Shown here: positions 25,502 to 33,834 of the stretch, piece after piece
How the letters are laid out: each line of letters opens with the position of its first letter
Position numbering within the stretch: the first letter of the stretch is position 1
Source: Thalassospira povalilytica
GTDB taxonomy: Bacteria; Pseudomonadota; Alphaproteobacteria; Rhodospirillales; Thalassospiraceae
NCBI RefSeq assembly: GCF_002844235.1
Contig: NZ_PGTS01000009.1
Coordinates: 1 to 64,000, forward strand
Reading direction: 5' to 3'
DNA length: 64,000 nucleotides
Translations under genes and position numbers: made by a program
The notes under the pieces: model-generated
Seen by the model: the letters and a program-made list of their open reading frames with translations, nothing else
Told to the model about the DNA's origin: nothing
The model's database searches: none

Positions 25502-26743
25502 TTATTGCACCACGCCGTAATGTTTCTGCCATTCGGTTTCGACCAGCTCCATCCAGCTTGGATGGGGTTCAGGCAAAACCGTGCCACGTTCAGCCGGTGC
25601 AAGGGATGCAATGCCAAGATCAAGATTGGCAAAGGCTTCCTGCATGTCGGCAGGCAGCTTATCCATCGCAAGAACCGTATCAGCGCCCCAATATTGCGGG
25701 TCCTGTTTGCGCAGCTGGGCTTCCGGTGACATCAGGAAATCGGCCAGAACCACCGCACCGGCCTTTGCCGATGCGTTATAGGGGATGGCCACAAAGTTGG
25801 TATTGCCCAATGTGCCGTTGTCAAACACGTAGGATCGCACCGTATCGGGAAGCTCGAACGCTTCGATCGCCGATGACACTTCGCCCGAACTGAATGAAAA
25901 CGCGATATCGATTTCGTTATCGCCAAGCAGGGTCCGCATCGCCGCCCCGTTCTGCGGATAGGCTTGACCATTGCGCCACAATAGCGGCTGCAAATCTTCA
26001 AGATATCCCCAAAGCGGTTCAAGAACCGCCTTGGCATCAACTTCGTCAGCCGGTTGCTGCAATACCTTGGGGTCTTTGACCAGTTCGGTCAGGATCTGTT
26101 TCAGGAAGGTCGATCCCATATAGTTTGGCGGCTGCGGATAGGTAAAGCGCCCCGGATTTTTCGCCAGCCATTCCAGCAAGGCTTGCGCGGACTTCGGCAC
26201 GTTGTCGAGTTTGGCGGTGTCGTAATAGAAACTGACCTGTGCCATGCCCCACGGCGCTTCTAGCCCGTCGGTCGGAACGGTAAAATCGTTGACCACCGTG
26301 GGTTTGCCTTCAACATCGACATATTCGAAATTTGGCGTTTCTTCGACCCACGGACCAAACAGCAATTCATTGCGCTTCATCGCGGCAAAGTTTTCACCGT
26401 TAATCCAGATCATATCAACCGCACCGCCATCATTCACCCCGGCGGTCTTTTCCGACAGCACCTTGGTCACGGCATCGGCGGTATCGGTCAGTTTGACCTG
26501 AACGACCTTGACCCCGTAACGTTCAAAAACCTGATCACCGGCCCAGGCAATGTAATCATTGATGCGCGGCTCCCCGCCCCATGCATGCCAATAGACGGTC
26601 TGCCCGCGGGCCTGATCAAGAACCGACTGCCAGTTCCCGACATCGGGGGCCGGGTCCGCATATGCCGGCAATGACACCGATGCTGTTGCAATGCCTGTCG
26701 CCAGGGCCAACGCAGAGACAAAAGCACGCATTCTTGAACGCAT
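25502..26743 (-). CDS. ynjB: ABC transporter substrate-binding protein, YnjB type
   Basis: Periplasmic binding protein (413 residues) of the YnjBCD importer. A signal peptide is clear, with cleavage after SLPAYA. YWHAWGGEPRINDYIAWAG and VDMIWINGENFAAM are typical of the family. The ATG at 26743 is chosen because AGGA lies 9 bases upstream; a TTG lies three codons earlier. A perfect 16-base dyad lies upstream at 26764-26779. I found no TPP riboswitch in the leader. Confidence 0.88.
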   Translation of the reverse strand: MRSRMRAFVSALALATGIATASVSLPAYADPAPDVGNWQSVLDQARGQTVYWHAWGGEPRINDYIAWAGDQVFERYGVKVVQVKLTDTADAVTKVLSEKTAGVNDGGAVDMIWINGENFAAMKRNELLFGPWVEETPNFEYVDVEGKPTVVNDFTVPTDGLEAPWGMAQVSFYYDTAKLDNVPKSAQALLEWLAKNPGRFTYPQPPNYMGSTFLKQILTELVKDPKVLQQPADEVDAKAVLEPLWGYLEDLQPLLWRNGQAYPQNGAAMRTLLGDNEIDIAFSFSSGEVSSAIEAFELPDTVRSYVFDNGTLGNTNFVAIPYNASAKAGAVVLADFLMSPEAQLRKQDPQYWGADTVLAMDKLPADMQEAFANLDLGIASLAPAERGTVLPEPHPSWMELVETEWQKHYGVVQ

Positions 26744-26763
26744 ATCGGACAATCCTTTTCACC

Positions 26764-26779
26764 TGATGACCTGTCATCA
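26764..26779. promoter_or_regulatory. palindrome upstream of ynjB
   Basis: TGATGAC-CT-GTCATCA is a perfect 7+2+7 dyad 20 bases before the ynjB ATG. It could be the operator of the importer operon. No regulator gene is adjacent. Confidence 0.4.
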
Positions 26780-26944
26780 TACCCCATTTTGATATGGGCA
26801 TGACCATGGTTAGCCGTTTGATTTTAGTGTTGGCATTTTTTAAGCCCGCCTTGGGTAAAATCAATTCACGCTTGCGTTAGAACACGATGAGCCACACCTT
26901 ATCTGCGGTCAATTTTTGTCTGTGCTGCCTGTTACGGGGTTTTG

Positions 26945-27685
26945 ATGATGTTTGAATGGATGAGCGACCCGCACATGTGGATGGGTCTTGCCACCCTGAC
27001 CGCGCTGGAAATCGTTCTCGGGATCGACAATATCGTTTTTCTGTCAGTGATCGTTTCCAAACTGCCCCCGAACCAGCAGGCACCGGCACGCCGGGTCGGG
27101 TTGCTGGCCGCGATGGGCATGAGGCTTGGACTTCTGGCCGGGATCGCCTGGGTCATGCAATTGACCGCCCCGCTGTTTTCCGCCTTTGGTCAGGAAATCA
27201 GCGGACGTGACCTGATCCTGATCATTGGCGGGCTGTTTCTGATTGCCAAGGCATCCAAGGAAATTCATCACACCATTGACGAACCCGAAGAACACGGGCC
27301 GGGCAAAATCATGTCGGGCTTTGCCATGACCATCGTACAGATCATGCTGCTTGATATGATTTTCTCGCTCGACAGCGTGATTACCGCCGTCGGTCTGGTT
27401 GATCACATCTCGATCATGGTGATCGCCGTCATCCTGTCGGTTCTGGTAATGCTGGCCGCGGCCAAGACGATTGGCGACTTTGTTGAAAAGCATCCGTCGG
27501 TCAAAATGTTAGCGCTATCATTCCTTATTCTTGTCGGGTTTGTGCTGTTGCTTGACGGTGTCGAAATTCACGTCCCCAAAGGGTACATCTATTTCGCGAT
27601 GGTCTTCAGCCTTTCGGTCGAGACGCTTAATCTTCTCAACCGCAAACGCAAACTGAACCGCCGCGCACAAGAGACAGGCCAATGA
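26945..27685 (+). CDS. TerC-family integral membrane protein (YgdQ-like)
   Basis: A 246-residue TerC-family membrane protein with seven or so hydrophobic segments. The two family acidic motifs are present: EIVLGIDNIVFLS near the N-terminus and DMIFSLDSVITAVGL in the middle. The sequence is close to E. coli YgdQ throughout. Some TerC relatives export manganese. ATG 26945 follows GGGG by 5 bases; 26948 is equally possible. Its stop overlaps the start of the next gene (ATGA). Confidence 0.9.
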   Translation: MMFEWMSDPHMWMGLATLTALEIVLGIDNIVFLSVIVSKLPPNQQAPARRVGLLAAMGMRLGLLAGIAWVMQLTAPLFSAFGQEISGRDLILIIGGLFLIAKASKEIHHTIDEPEEHGPGKIMSGFAMTIVQIMLLDMIFSLDSVITAVGLVDHISIMVIAVILSVLVMLAAAKTIGDFVEKHPSVKMLALSFLILVGFVLLLDGVEIHVPKGYIYFAMVFSLSVETLNLLNRKRKLNRRAQETGQ

Positions 27686-28161
27686 AAAAAGTTTCTCCAC
27701 CGCAATGTCTGCAAAATGCGTTTGATGCCAACAATCTTGGTCATATTGACGTATTCGAATTCCCCGATGGCACCCGATCCGCGGCCGACGCGGCAAATGC
27801 CATCGGCTGTGACATCAGTGATATCGGGAAATCTCTGGTCTTCATGACCGAAGCCGGCAAACCGGTCCTGATCATCATGAACGGGGCCGATCAGGTTGAC
27901 CTGAACAAGGTCGCAAGCCTGATCGGACTTTCGATCCGCAAGGCCGATGCCAATGAAGTCCGCGAACATACGGGTTACGCAATTGGCGGTGTCCCGCCCT
28001 TTGGCCATGCCCATCCGGTTGAAACCCTGATTGATGCCAAACTGCTGGCAAAGGAAACCATCTGGCTTGCTGCGGGCACACCCAAAACGGTCTTTGCCCT
28101 GACCCCGGATGAATTGCGCAACGTTACCGGCATTGAAACCGGGGTCACGATTGCCGTGTGA
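27682..28161 (+). CDS. YbaK/EbsC-family aminoacyl-tRNA deacylase
   Basis: A 159-residue YbaK/ProX-domain protein that hydrolyses mischarged tRNA, typically Cys-tRNA(Pro) or Ala-tRNA(Pro). Visible family motifs are IGKSLVFMTEAGKPVLIIMNGADQ, the lysine-containing IRKADANEV, and GGVPPFGH. It overlaps the TerC-family gene by 4 bases, so the two are co-translated. Confidence 0.9.
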   Translation: MKKVSPPQCLQNAFDANNLGHIDVFEFPDGTRSAADAANAIGCDISDIGKSLVFMTEAGKPVLIIMNGADQVDLNKVASLIGLSIRKADANEVREHTGYAIGGVPPFGHAHPVETLIDAKLLAKETIWLAAGTPKTVFALTPDELRNVTGIETGVTIAV

Positions 28162-28280
28162 TCAACGGACGGTATTTGCAAGAAAGCATATGCGGGGTGT
28201 TGAAACCCGCCTGATCGTCACCTGACCGCTTTGATATTGTTCGGCTTTGGGTGGGTCGGATGTTTTCCTTGCCCACCAGT

Positions 28281-28327
28281 CAAGGAACGCGGCCTCAATG
28301 CCGCGTCGCTTTGCGTTTTGTTCCTTG
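28281..28327. repeat. nested inverted repeat between ybaK-like gene and fliJ
   Basis: An outer pair CAAGGAAC (28281-28288) / GTTCCTTG (28320-28327) encloses an inner pair ACGCGGC (28287-28293) / GCCGCGT (28300-28306). It lies between two convergent genes and may end transcription from both sides, although there is no clean T-run. Confidence 0.4.
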
Positions 28328-28407
28328 TCAAAGCGCGTTCGCCAAACACCGGCAAAATCGTTTCAGGCGTATCAGCCCGGGCCTTAGACCAGGCGTTAAA
28401 TCACGCG

Positions 28408-28836
28408 TTAAATCAGGCCATCGTCGCGGGTTGCCGAACGGGTGCCGATTTCATCAAGTTCGTCCTGTTCTTTCTTTTCTTCTTCTGCGCGTTCGGCTTC
28501 GGCCCGGTTGCGTTCGGCGATCTCGGCTGTTTTCAGTTCCTTGAAGGCATCGGCAACTTCATCGCGAAAGGCATCAATCTTTTCTTCCTGCTGGGCGATC
28601 ATTTTTGAAATTGCTTCGCGCTCGGCGATCACCGCATTGGCAAACCCGCCATAGGCAAATCCGGCCAGTTCGGGATTTTCCGCCGCAATCCGTTGTTCGT
28701 TGATCACTGCCTGTTCAAGTGCTTCTTTCTCGGCTTCCAGTTTGCCAAGAACACCCAGCATTTCACCAAGTTCACGCTGCTTGTCATCAAGCGCCCATTT
28801 GCGCATGCGCACCAGTGTTTTGAAATCCTTGGCCAT
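28408..28836 (-). CDS. fliJ: flagellar export protein FliJ
   Basis: FliJ (142 residues) is a coiled-coil protein that works with FliI/FliH in flagellar export. Nearly the whole chain is helical and charged, starting MAKDFKTLVRMRKWALDDKQRELG and ending in a Glu/Lys-rich coil. It lies 79 bases downstream of fliI. A 13-base direct repeat containing GCGTTAAATCA overlaps the stop codon. Confidence 0.85.
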   Translation of the reverse strand: MAKDFKTLVRMRKWALDDKQRELGEMLGVLGKLEAEKEALEQAVINEQRIAAENPELAGFAYGGFANAVIAEREAISKMIAQQEEKIDAFRDEVADAFKELKTAEIAERNRAEAERAEEEKKEQDELDEIGTRSATRDDGLI

Positions 28837-28915
28837 GGATTATGTCCTGCTGTTCAGACTGCTCAGACGACCCGGACGGTCGCGCCGGTCATGTGGCATC
28901 CCCATCATTGGCGCA

Positions 28916-30499
28916 CTAGCCTTCTTTTTTGTCACGGCGCAGGGCGCGTTTGGCATCATTGAGTTCGCGTTCGCTGCCAGCGCGTGATCGGCTGTTGACC
29001 TTTGGCCCCCGATTGATTTTCGGACCGATGGATGGCGGCGGTGCCGGGGCAGGTGCGGGCATTTCATCGGGAATCCCGTGTGGCGCACCGCCAGCCTGGG
29101 CGTTTTGTTGTGCGGCCTGCGCCTGTTGGGATTGGCGCCCCTTGGCGATACGGGGGTCTTCGGGTTCTTCGGCCAGAAGATCCAGACGACGGGCCAGTTC
29201 GACATATCCTTCATTCAGGCGCGTGCATTCTGTTTTGCGCTGTTTCAGGAATTCCTCGATCAGCGGGAAATAATGGATCGCCTCGTCAACTTTGGGATCG
29301 GTCCCCTGGCGATAGGCGCCGAGCCGGATCAGCTCGGCCATGTCTTCGTAGGTTGCCAGCAGTTGGCGCGCGCGCGCCACGATCTGGTTTTCTTCCTCGC
29401 TGTTGCAGCCGGGCATGGTACGCGACACGCTGCGCAGAATATTGATCGCCGGATAACGCCCCTGTTCGGCAATCGATCGATCCAGCACCACGTGCCCGTC
29501 AAGAATGCCACGTACCGCATCGGAAATCGGTTCGTTATGATCATCACCGTCAACAAGCACCGTAAACAGGCCGGTAATCGATCCCTGCCCCGGACCACCG
29601 GGGCCGGCACGTTCCAAAAGACGCGGCAATTCGGCAAACACGGTTGGCGTATAGCCCTTTGATGCGGGGGGCTCGCCAACCGAAAGACTGATTTCGCGCT
29701 GGGCCATGGCAAAACGGGTCACGGAATCCATCATGCACAAAACATCACGCCCGACATCGCGGAAATATTCCGATATCGCCATGGTCATATAGGCCGCCTG
29801 ACGACGCATAAGCGGTGGTTCGTCCGATGTCGCCACCACGACCACTGACCGGCGCAGGCCTTCTTCGCCCAGATCGTCTTCGATGAATTCGCGCGCTTCG
29901 CGGCCACGTTCCCCGATCAGCCCGACCACCGACACATCCGATGTCGTATGGCGTGTCATCATCGACAAAAGACTGGATTTACCGACACCGGACCCGGCAA
30001 AAATGCCCATACGTTGGCCGCGGCAACAGGTCAGAAACGTATTCATCGCCCGGATGCCAAGATCAATCTTGCCCGCGACACGCTGTCGCGAATGGGCCGA
30101 TGGCGGCATGTTGCGGATCGGATAGGCCTTGTTGCCCTCAGACAGCGGACCTTTGCCGTCCACCGGCTCGCCAAAGGCATTGACCACCCGCCCCAGCCAG
30201 CTTTCATCGGGATAGACCTGTGGTTGGGTATCCCCCAGTTCGACTTCACAGCCAATCCCGATCCCGTCAAGGATGCCAAACGGCATCAAAAGCGCGCGTT
30301 CATTGCGGAAACCGACGACTTCGCAAATCACCGCCTTGCCGTCGCGTCGCTTTACCTTGCAGCGGTCGCCAACCGACAGAGCCCCTTCGACACCGCCGAT
30401 CTCGACCAGAAGGCCGAGCACCGCGGTCACGCGCCCGACAACCCGGTAATCGGGAATGCGTCTGAGTTCTGCGATGATGTTGCGACCAATCTGAAACAC
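28916..30499 (-). CDS. fliI: flagellum-specific ATP synthase FliI
   Basis: FliI (527 residues), the ATPase that helps unload export substrates. Walker A is [10 protein letters not shown], and [27 protein letters not shown] and [15 protein letters not shown] are strongly conserved. The last 80 residues (Gln/Ala/Pro-rich, then basic) extend past the usual 440-460 residue length. The start is GTG with AAGG about 8 bases upstream; no other in-frame start exists before an upstream stop. It is divergent from ctrA across a 404-base regulatory gap. Confidence 0.95.
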   Translation of the reverse strand: MFQIGRNIIAELRRIPDYRVVGRVTAVLGLLVEIGGVEGALSVGDRCKVKRRDGKAVICEVVGFRNERALLMPFGILDGIGIGCEVELGDTQPQVYPDESWLGRVVNAFGEPVDGKGPLSEGNKAYPIRNMPPSAHSRQRVAGKIDLGIRAMNTFLTCCRGQRMGIFAGSGVGKSSLLSMMTRHTTSDVSVVGLIGERGREAREFIEDDLGEEGLRRSVVVVATSDEPPLMRRQAAYMTMAISEYFRDVGRDVLCMMDSVTRFAMAQREISLSVGEPPASKGYTPTVFAELPRLLERAGPGGPGQGSITGLFTVLVDGDDHNEPISDAVRGILDGHVVLDRSIAEQGRYPAINILRSVSRTMPGCNSEEENQIVARARQLLATYEDMAELIRLGAYRQGTDPKVDEAIHYFPLIEEFLKQRKTECTRLNEGYVELARRLDLLAEEPEDPRIAKGRQSQQAQAAQQNAQAGGAPHGIPDEMPAPAPAPPPSIGPKINRGPKVNSRSRAGSERELNDAKRALRRDKKEG

Positions 30500-30903
30500 G
30501 CCCCGGACCTTCTCAGCCAGCAGTTGATTTCAATTTTTTCCAAGCAGGCGATTTTGATCCCCGAACATGACATGGGGGTGGCAAATCGCGCCGCGTCGTA
30601 CCAAATATATTGGCATAATCGATGTTAAAAAGCTGTGTAGACAGCAAATCGCAAATTTTTTTGTTTGCGCGCCCCATGACGGTTAACGCCGCAAACCGTT
30701 GGGAAAACTCGCATTCCGGCCCCGAGTCGCTTCTTGTGATGAAAAAAAGTTAACGAGATGCGACTCGCCTGCTTGCCACGAGTCGCAAAGCAACGTATCG
30801 TTAACGGAATGGGAAAAAATTTCCCACCGACAAACGTTGGGGCGCTTGTCAAATATCCGGATTAACACGGACTTATTGCGGAACACGGTAACGGAGCAGA
30901 AAC
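30500..30903. promoter_or_regulatory. divergent fliI / ctrA regulatory region
   Basis: No gene is seen. Three GANTC sites lie within 61 bases: GAGTC 30724-30728, GACTC 30762-30766 and GAGTC 30780-30784, all inside the octamer CGAGTCGC or its complement. GTTAACG occurs three times (30682, 30749, 30800). TTAA-N7-TTAT at 30862-30876 is one base from a CtrA box. GGGAAA-AAA-TTTCCC is at 30811-30825. The pattern suits CcrM/CtrA-controlled, autoregulated ctrA transcription. Confidence 0.6.
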
Positions 30904-31599
30904 ATGCGGGTGCTGCTTGTTGAGGATGACAACACCTATGCTGATAGCATCGAACTGATGCTTAAGTCGGAAGGCATGGTGATTGACACAACCGACCTTG
31001 GGGAAGATGGTCTCGAGATCGGCAAGCTGTATGATTACGATATTATTCTTCTGGACCTGATGCTGCCAGATATTGACGGCTATGAGGTTCTCAGACGTTT
31101 GCGCGACGCACGCGTCGACACGCCGGTCCTGATCCTGTCGGGTCTGACCGAAACCGAAGACAAGGTCAAAGGCCTTGGCTTTGGCGCTGATGACTATCTC
31201 ACCAAGCCGTTCGACAAGGTCGAATTGCTGGCACGCATCCAGGCGATCGTCCGTCGCTCGCGTGGGCATGCCCAGTCGATGATTTCGACGGGCAAACTCA
31301 ACGTCAACCTTGATGCTCGCACCGTCGATGTCGACGGATCGCCGCTGCATCTGACCGGCAAGGAATATGGCATCCTTGAATTGCTGTCGCTGCGCAAAGG
31401 CACGACACTGACCAAGGAAATGTTCCTCAACCACCTTTATGGCGGTATGGACGAGCCGGAACTCAAGATTATTGACGTCTTTGTCTGCAAACTGCGCAAG
31501 AAAATCCAGTCGGCAACCAAAGGCGACAACTACATTCATACGGTTTGGGGCCGGGGCTATGTCCTGCGCGATCCCGACACCAATAGTGCTGCGGCCTGA
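30904..31599 (+). CDS. ctrA: cell-cycle response regulator CtrA
   Basis: CtrA (231 residues) is the essential OmpR-family regulator in Caulobacter and a motility regulator in many other alphaproteobacteria. The receiver (1-120) has Asp51 in [15 protein letters not shown] and the KPF switch motif. The winged-helix domain (about 130-225) contains [37 protein letters not shown], a CtrA hallmark. ChpT, its phosphate donor in the CckA relay, is encoded at 39451-40056. A bidirectional terminator follows. Confidence 0.97.
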   Translation: MRVLLVEDDNTYADSIELMLKSEGMVIDTTDLGEDGLEIGKLYDYDIILLDLMLPDIDGYEVLRRLRDARVDTPVLILSGLTETEDKVKGLGFGADDYLTKPFDKVELLARIQAIVRRSRGHAQSMISTGKLNVNLDARTVDVDGSPLHLTGKEYGILELLSLRKGTTLTKEMFLNHLYGGMDEPELKIIDVFVCKLRKKIQSATKGDNYIHTVWGRGYVLRDPDTNSAAA

Positions 31600-31654
31600 T
31601 ATCTGACTTTTCCTGTCCAAGCGCCCGGAAACGTCACAGCAGTGCTCGTTACAC

Positions 31655-31688
31655 AAAACGCCCCGGTTCTGCACCGGGGCGTTTTGCA
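31655..31688. terminator. bidirectional terminator after ctrA
   Basis: AAAACGCCCCGGT, a 5-base loop and ACCGGGGCGTTTT form a 13-bp stem with A on one side and T on the other. It can stop both ctrA and the convergent methyltransferase gene. Confidence 0.9.
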
Positions 31689-31699
31689 TTTGCCACCCG

Positions 31700-32353
31700 T
31701 CAGGGCAAATGCACAAGGGGATGAACAATCCCGCTGACCTGCAACCAGTCAAAAAACTCGAACAATGGCACGGCCAGGAAAAAGGCCAGCCCGTCGCGCA
31801 AGGTCCGCCACAGAAGCTTCGGACGCACTTCGATGGCGTCCATATCCCTCCATGCCGAAAAACGCGGGCCAAACCGTGGAACCCGGGCCTGATAGCGTTC
31901 GAATTGCGGACCGAACAGCTGCGCCAGGGCCCGTTCCTCGCGCAGGATGACCGGCAGGAAGACCGCAACTGCGCCCAGAACAAAGATGGCCGAAATCACA
32001 AGGCTTCCGGTTTGCGCACCGACACCGGCTGCACCGATAAAGCTGAAGACATAAAGCGGATTGCGGCTGATGGAATAGGGACCACGATCGGTAAGCTGCT
32101 GTGCCTTGCGCCCGCCGATATAAAGCGTACACCAGGCGCGGCCGAAAATCGCCACCGCGATCAGGCCAATACCACCCAGCTCGATCCCCTCGTGAAGCGG
32201 CATCTGAACTTTGGCAACAGACTGGATCAGCGGCGATGTACCAAGCAACACCAGCGCAAGCGCCGCAATAACCAGCTTGCGGCGGCGCTGCAAAACAGTC
32301 AGCGCCTGACGCGGGGCTGCGACGGTCTCGGTCAATTGTGGGATCATATTCAT
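31700..32353 (-). CDS. isoprenylcysteine carboxyl methyltransferase-family membrane protein
   Basis: A 217-residue membrane protein of the ICMT/phospholipid methyltransferase family. Four or five hydrophobic segments are visible. The family motif appears as GPYSISRNPLYV (about 112-123) followed by EERALAQLFGPQFERYQARVPRFGP. These proteins methylate small or lipid substrates with S-adenosylmethionine, but its substrate is unknown. It is convergent with ctrA and lies downstream of cheR. Confidence 0.8.
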   Translation of the reverse strand: MNMIPQLTETVAAPRQALTVLQRRRKLVIAALALVLLGTSPLIQSVAKVQMPLHEGIELGGIGLIAVAIFGRAWCTLYIGGRKAQQLTDRGPYSISRNPLYVFSFIGAAGVGAQTGSLVISAIFVLGAVAVFLPVILREERALAQLFGPQFERYQARVPRFGPRFSAWRDMDAIEVRPKLLWRTLRDGLAFFLAVPLFEFFDWLQVSGIVHPLVHLP

Positions 32354-32403
32354 TCCCGACGTTTCGGTTTAACGGAAACAGTCGGGGTCACACCGGCTGC
32401 CGA

Positions 32404-33828
32404 CTACTTTTTGTCGTCCGGTTTGCCAAAACGTGATCGATCAAAGGTCGTGGACGGGCGTGTCGTTCCGGAAGAACCGCTTGTATTCCCGGTGCCTGTC
32501 GTCGGCCTTGATGTCGTGCCACTGCTACCTGTGCCGGTACCAAGCGGCCGGCGATAGGTCGAACCGGTGGTACCGGTCGTTCCTGTTGTCCCCGGACGGG
32601 TTGTCGAACCAGTACCAGTCGAACCTGACGGTTTGCTGAACGAACTTCCCGTGGTGCCGGTCGGACGCGTGGTCGACCCGGCCCCGCCTAGCGGGCGCGG
32701 CGTTGTCCCGGTGGTGCCACCTGTCGTGCCGGTGGACCCGGTGGTTCCGGTGGTGCCAGGACGCGTCGTGCTGCCAAGTCCGGACGTTCCGGTTGCAGAG
32801 ATCGGGCGAATGCCGGTGGTGCCAGTGGTGCCGGTTGTCCCCGGACGTGCCGGGGTCGTCCCCGCACCGGTGGTTCCGGTGGTCCCGGCGCCGGTTTGCA
32901 TATGTTTCGGTTTCGGGAAGGCAAAGCCCCCCGCAGCAGCCCCGCCGGCCGCAGCAGCCGCGGCACCGCCTGCCTGCACCTTTTCAAGTGCGGTCAGATC
33001 GACATCCGGCGCGCCGGGACGGTTCAGCTGGTAAATACCGCGCTGACGGGCAAGCGGCTTGAACTTATCGGAAATGCCAAGAACTGTTTCCGCCCCGCCA
33101 AGGAACAGGAAGCCGTCATCAGGCATCAATGCCGATACACGTGCCAGCACATCGCTTTTGGTCGGCTGATCAAAATAGATCAGCACGTTACGGCAATAAA
33201 CCACGTCAAACTGGCCGAGCGGACGGAAGTCCTCAAGAAGGTTGAACTCCTTGTATTGAACCTTTGACCGGATTTCCGAGGAAATCTGCCACTGGTCTTC
33301 CTTTTTCTGGAAATACTTGACCAGAAGCCCGATCGGAAGGCCCCTTTGGACTTCGAACTGGGAATAAAGCCCGGCCCGGGCCTTTGCCAGAATTTCACGC
33401 GAAATATCAGTACCGATGATTTCAACCCGCCAGCCAGACAGCTGGGTTTTGAATTCATCAAGGATCATCGCCAGCGAATAGGGTTCCTGACCCGATGACG
33501 CCGCAGCACACCAGATACGCAGGTGGCGCTTGGACGCGCGTTCCTTGATCATGTGCGGCAAAACGACATGACGGAACTGGTCAAACGGCTTGGTATCGCG
33601 GAAGAAGAAACTTTCATTGGTCGTCATCGCATCGACGACCTCTTCGACCAGATTGCGGTCACCGCCACGCAATGCGCCAATCAGTTCGCCCAGATCCTTA
33701 AGGCCACGCTTGCGCGCAATCGGCATCAGCCGGCTTTCGAGCAGATAAGTCTTGTCCTCGCTCAGAACGAGCCCGGACTTGGACTTTATCAGTCTGCTTA
33801 CGAAATCGAAGTCTTCCGGCTTCATCAT
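32404..33828 (-). CDS. cheR: chemotaxis methyltransferase CheR with Thr-Gly repeat tail
   Basis: Residues 1-272 are a typical CheR, which methylates glutamates of chemoreceptors. Motifs include TTNESFFFRD, IWCAAASSGQEPYSLAM and VVYCRNVLIYFD. The following 202 residues are an alanine/glycine stretch and then an irregular repeat built on GTTGTTG. The longer unit GSTTRP(G)TTGTTG appears three times, and the chain ends DRSRFGKPDDKK. This tail is not part of the family, whose members are about 270-290 residues. It lies 6 bases after cheB and is the last che gene. Confidence 0.93.
   Translation of the reverse strand: MMKPEDFDFVSRLIKSKSGLVLSEDKTYLLESRLMPIARKRGLKDLGELIGALRGGDRNLVEEVVDAMTTNESFFFRDTKPFDQFRHVVLPHMIKERASKRHLRIWCAAASSGQEPYSLAMILDEFKTQLSGWRVEIIGTDISREILAKARAGLYSQFEVQRGLPIGLLVKYFQKKEDQWQISSEIRSKVQYKEFNLLEDFRPLGQFDVVYCRNVLIYFDQPTKSDVLARVSALMPDDGFLFLGGAETVLGISDKFKPLARQRGIYQLNRPGAPDVDLTALEKVQAGGAAAAAAGGAAAGGFAFPKPKHMQTGAGTTGTTGAGTTPARPGTTGTTGTTGIRPISATGTSGLGSTTRPGTTGTTGSTGTTGGTTGTTPRPLGGAGSTTRPTGTTGSSFSKPSGSTGTGSTTRPGTTGTTGTTGSTYRRPLGTGTGSSGTTSRPTTGTGNTSGSSGTTRPSTTFDRSRFGKPDDKK
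32455..32892 (-). repeat. repeat DNA encoding the CheR Thr-Gly tail
   Basis: On the + strand the DNA reads as many imperfect copies of CCGGTGGTGCCGGTGGT and similar. These encode Thr-Thr-Gly triplets at residues about 313-458 of CheR. Tandem DNA of this kind is prone to length change. Confidence 0.75.
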
Positions 33829-33834
33829 TGTGGG

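Noticed and set aside
26744..26944. TPP riboswitch before ynjB
   Set aside because: No CUGAGA-type conserved element is present in the leader.
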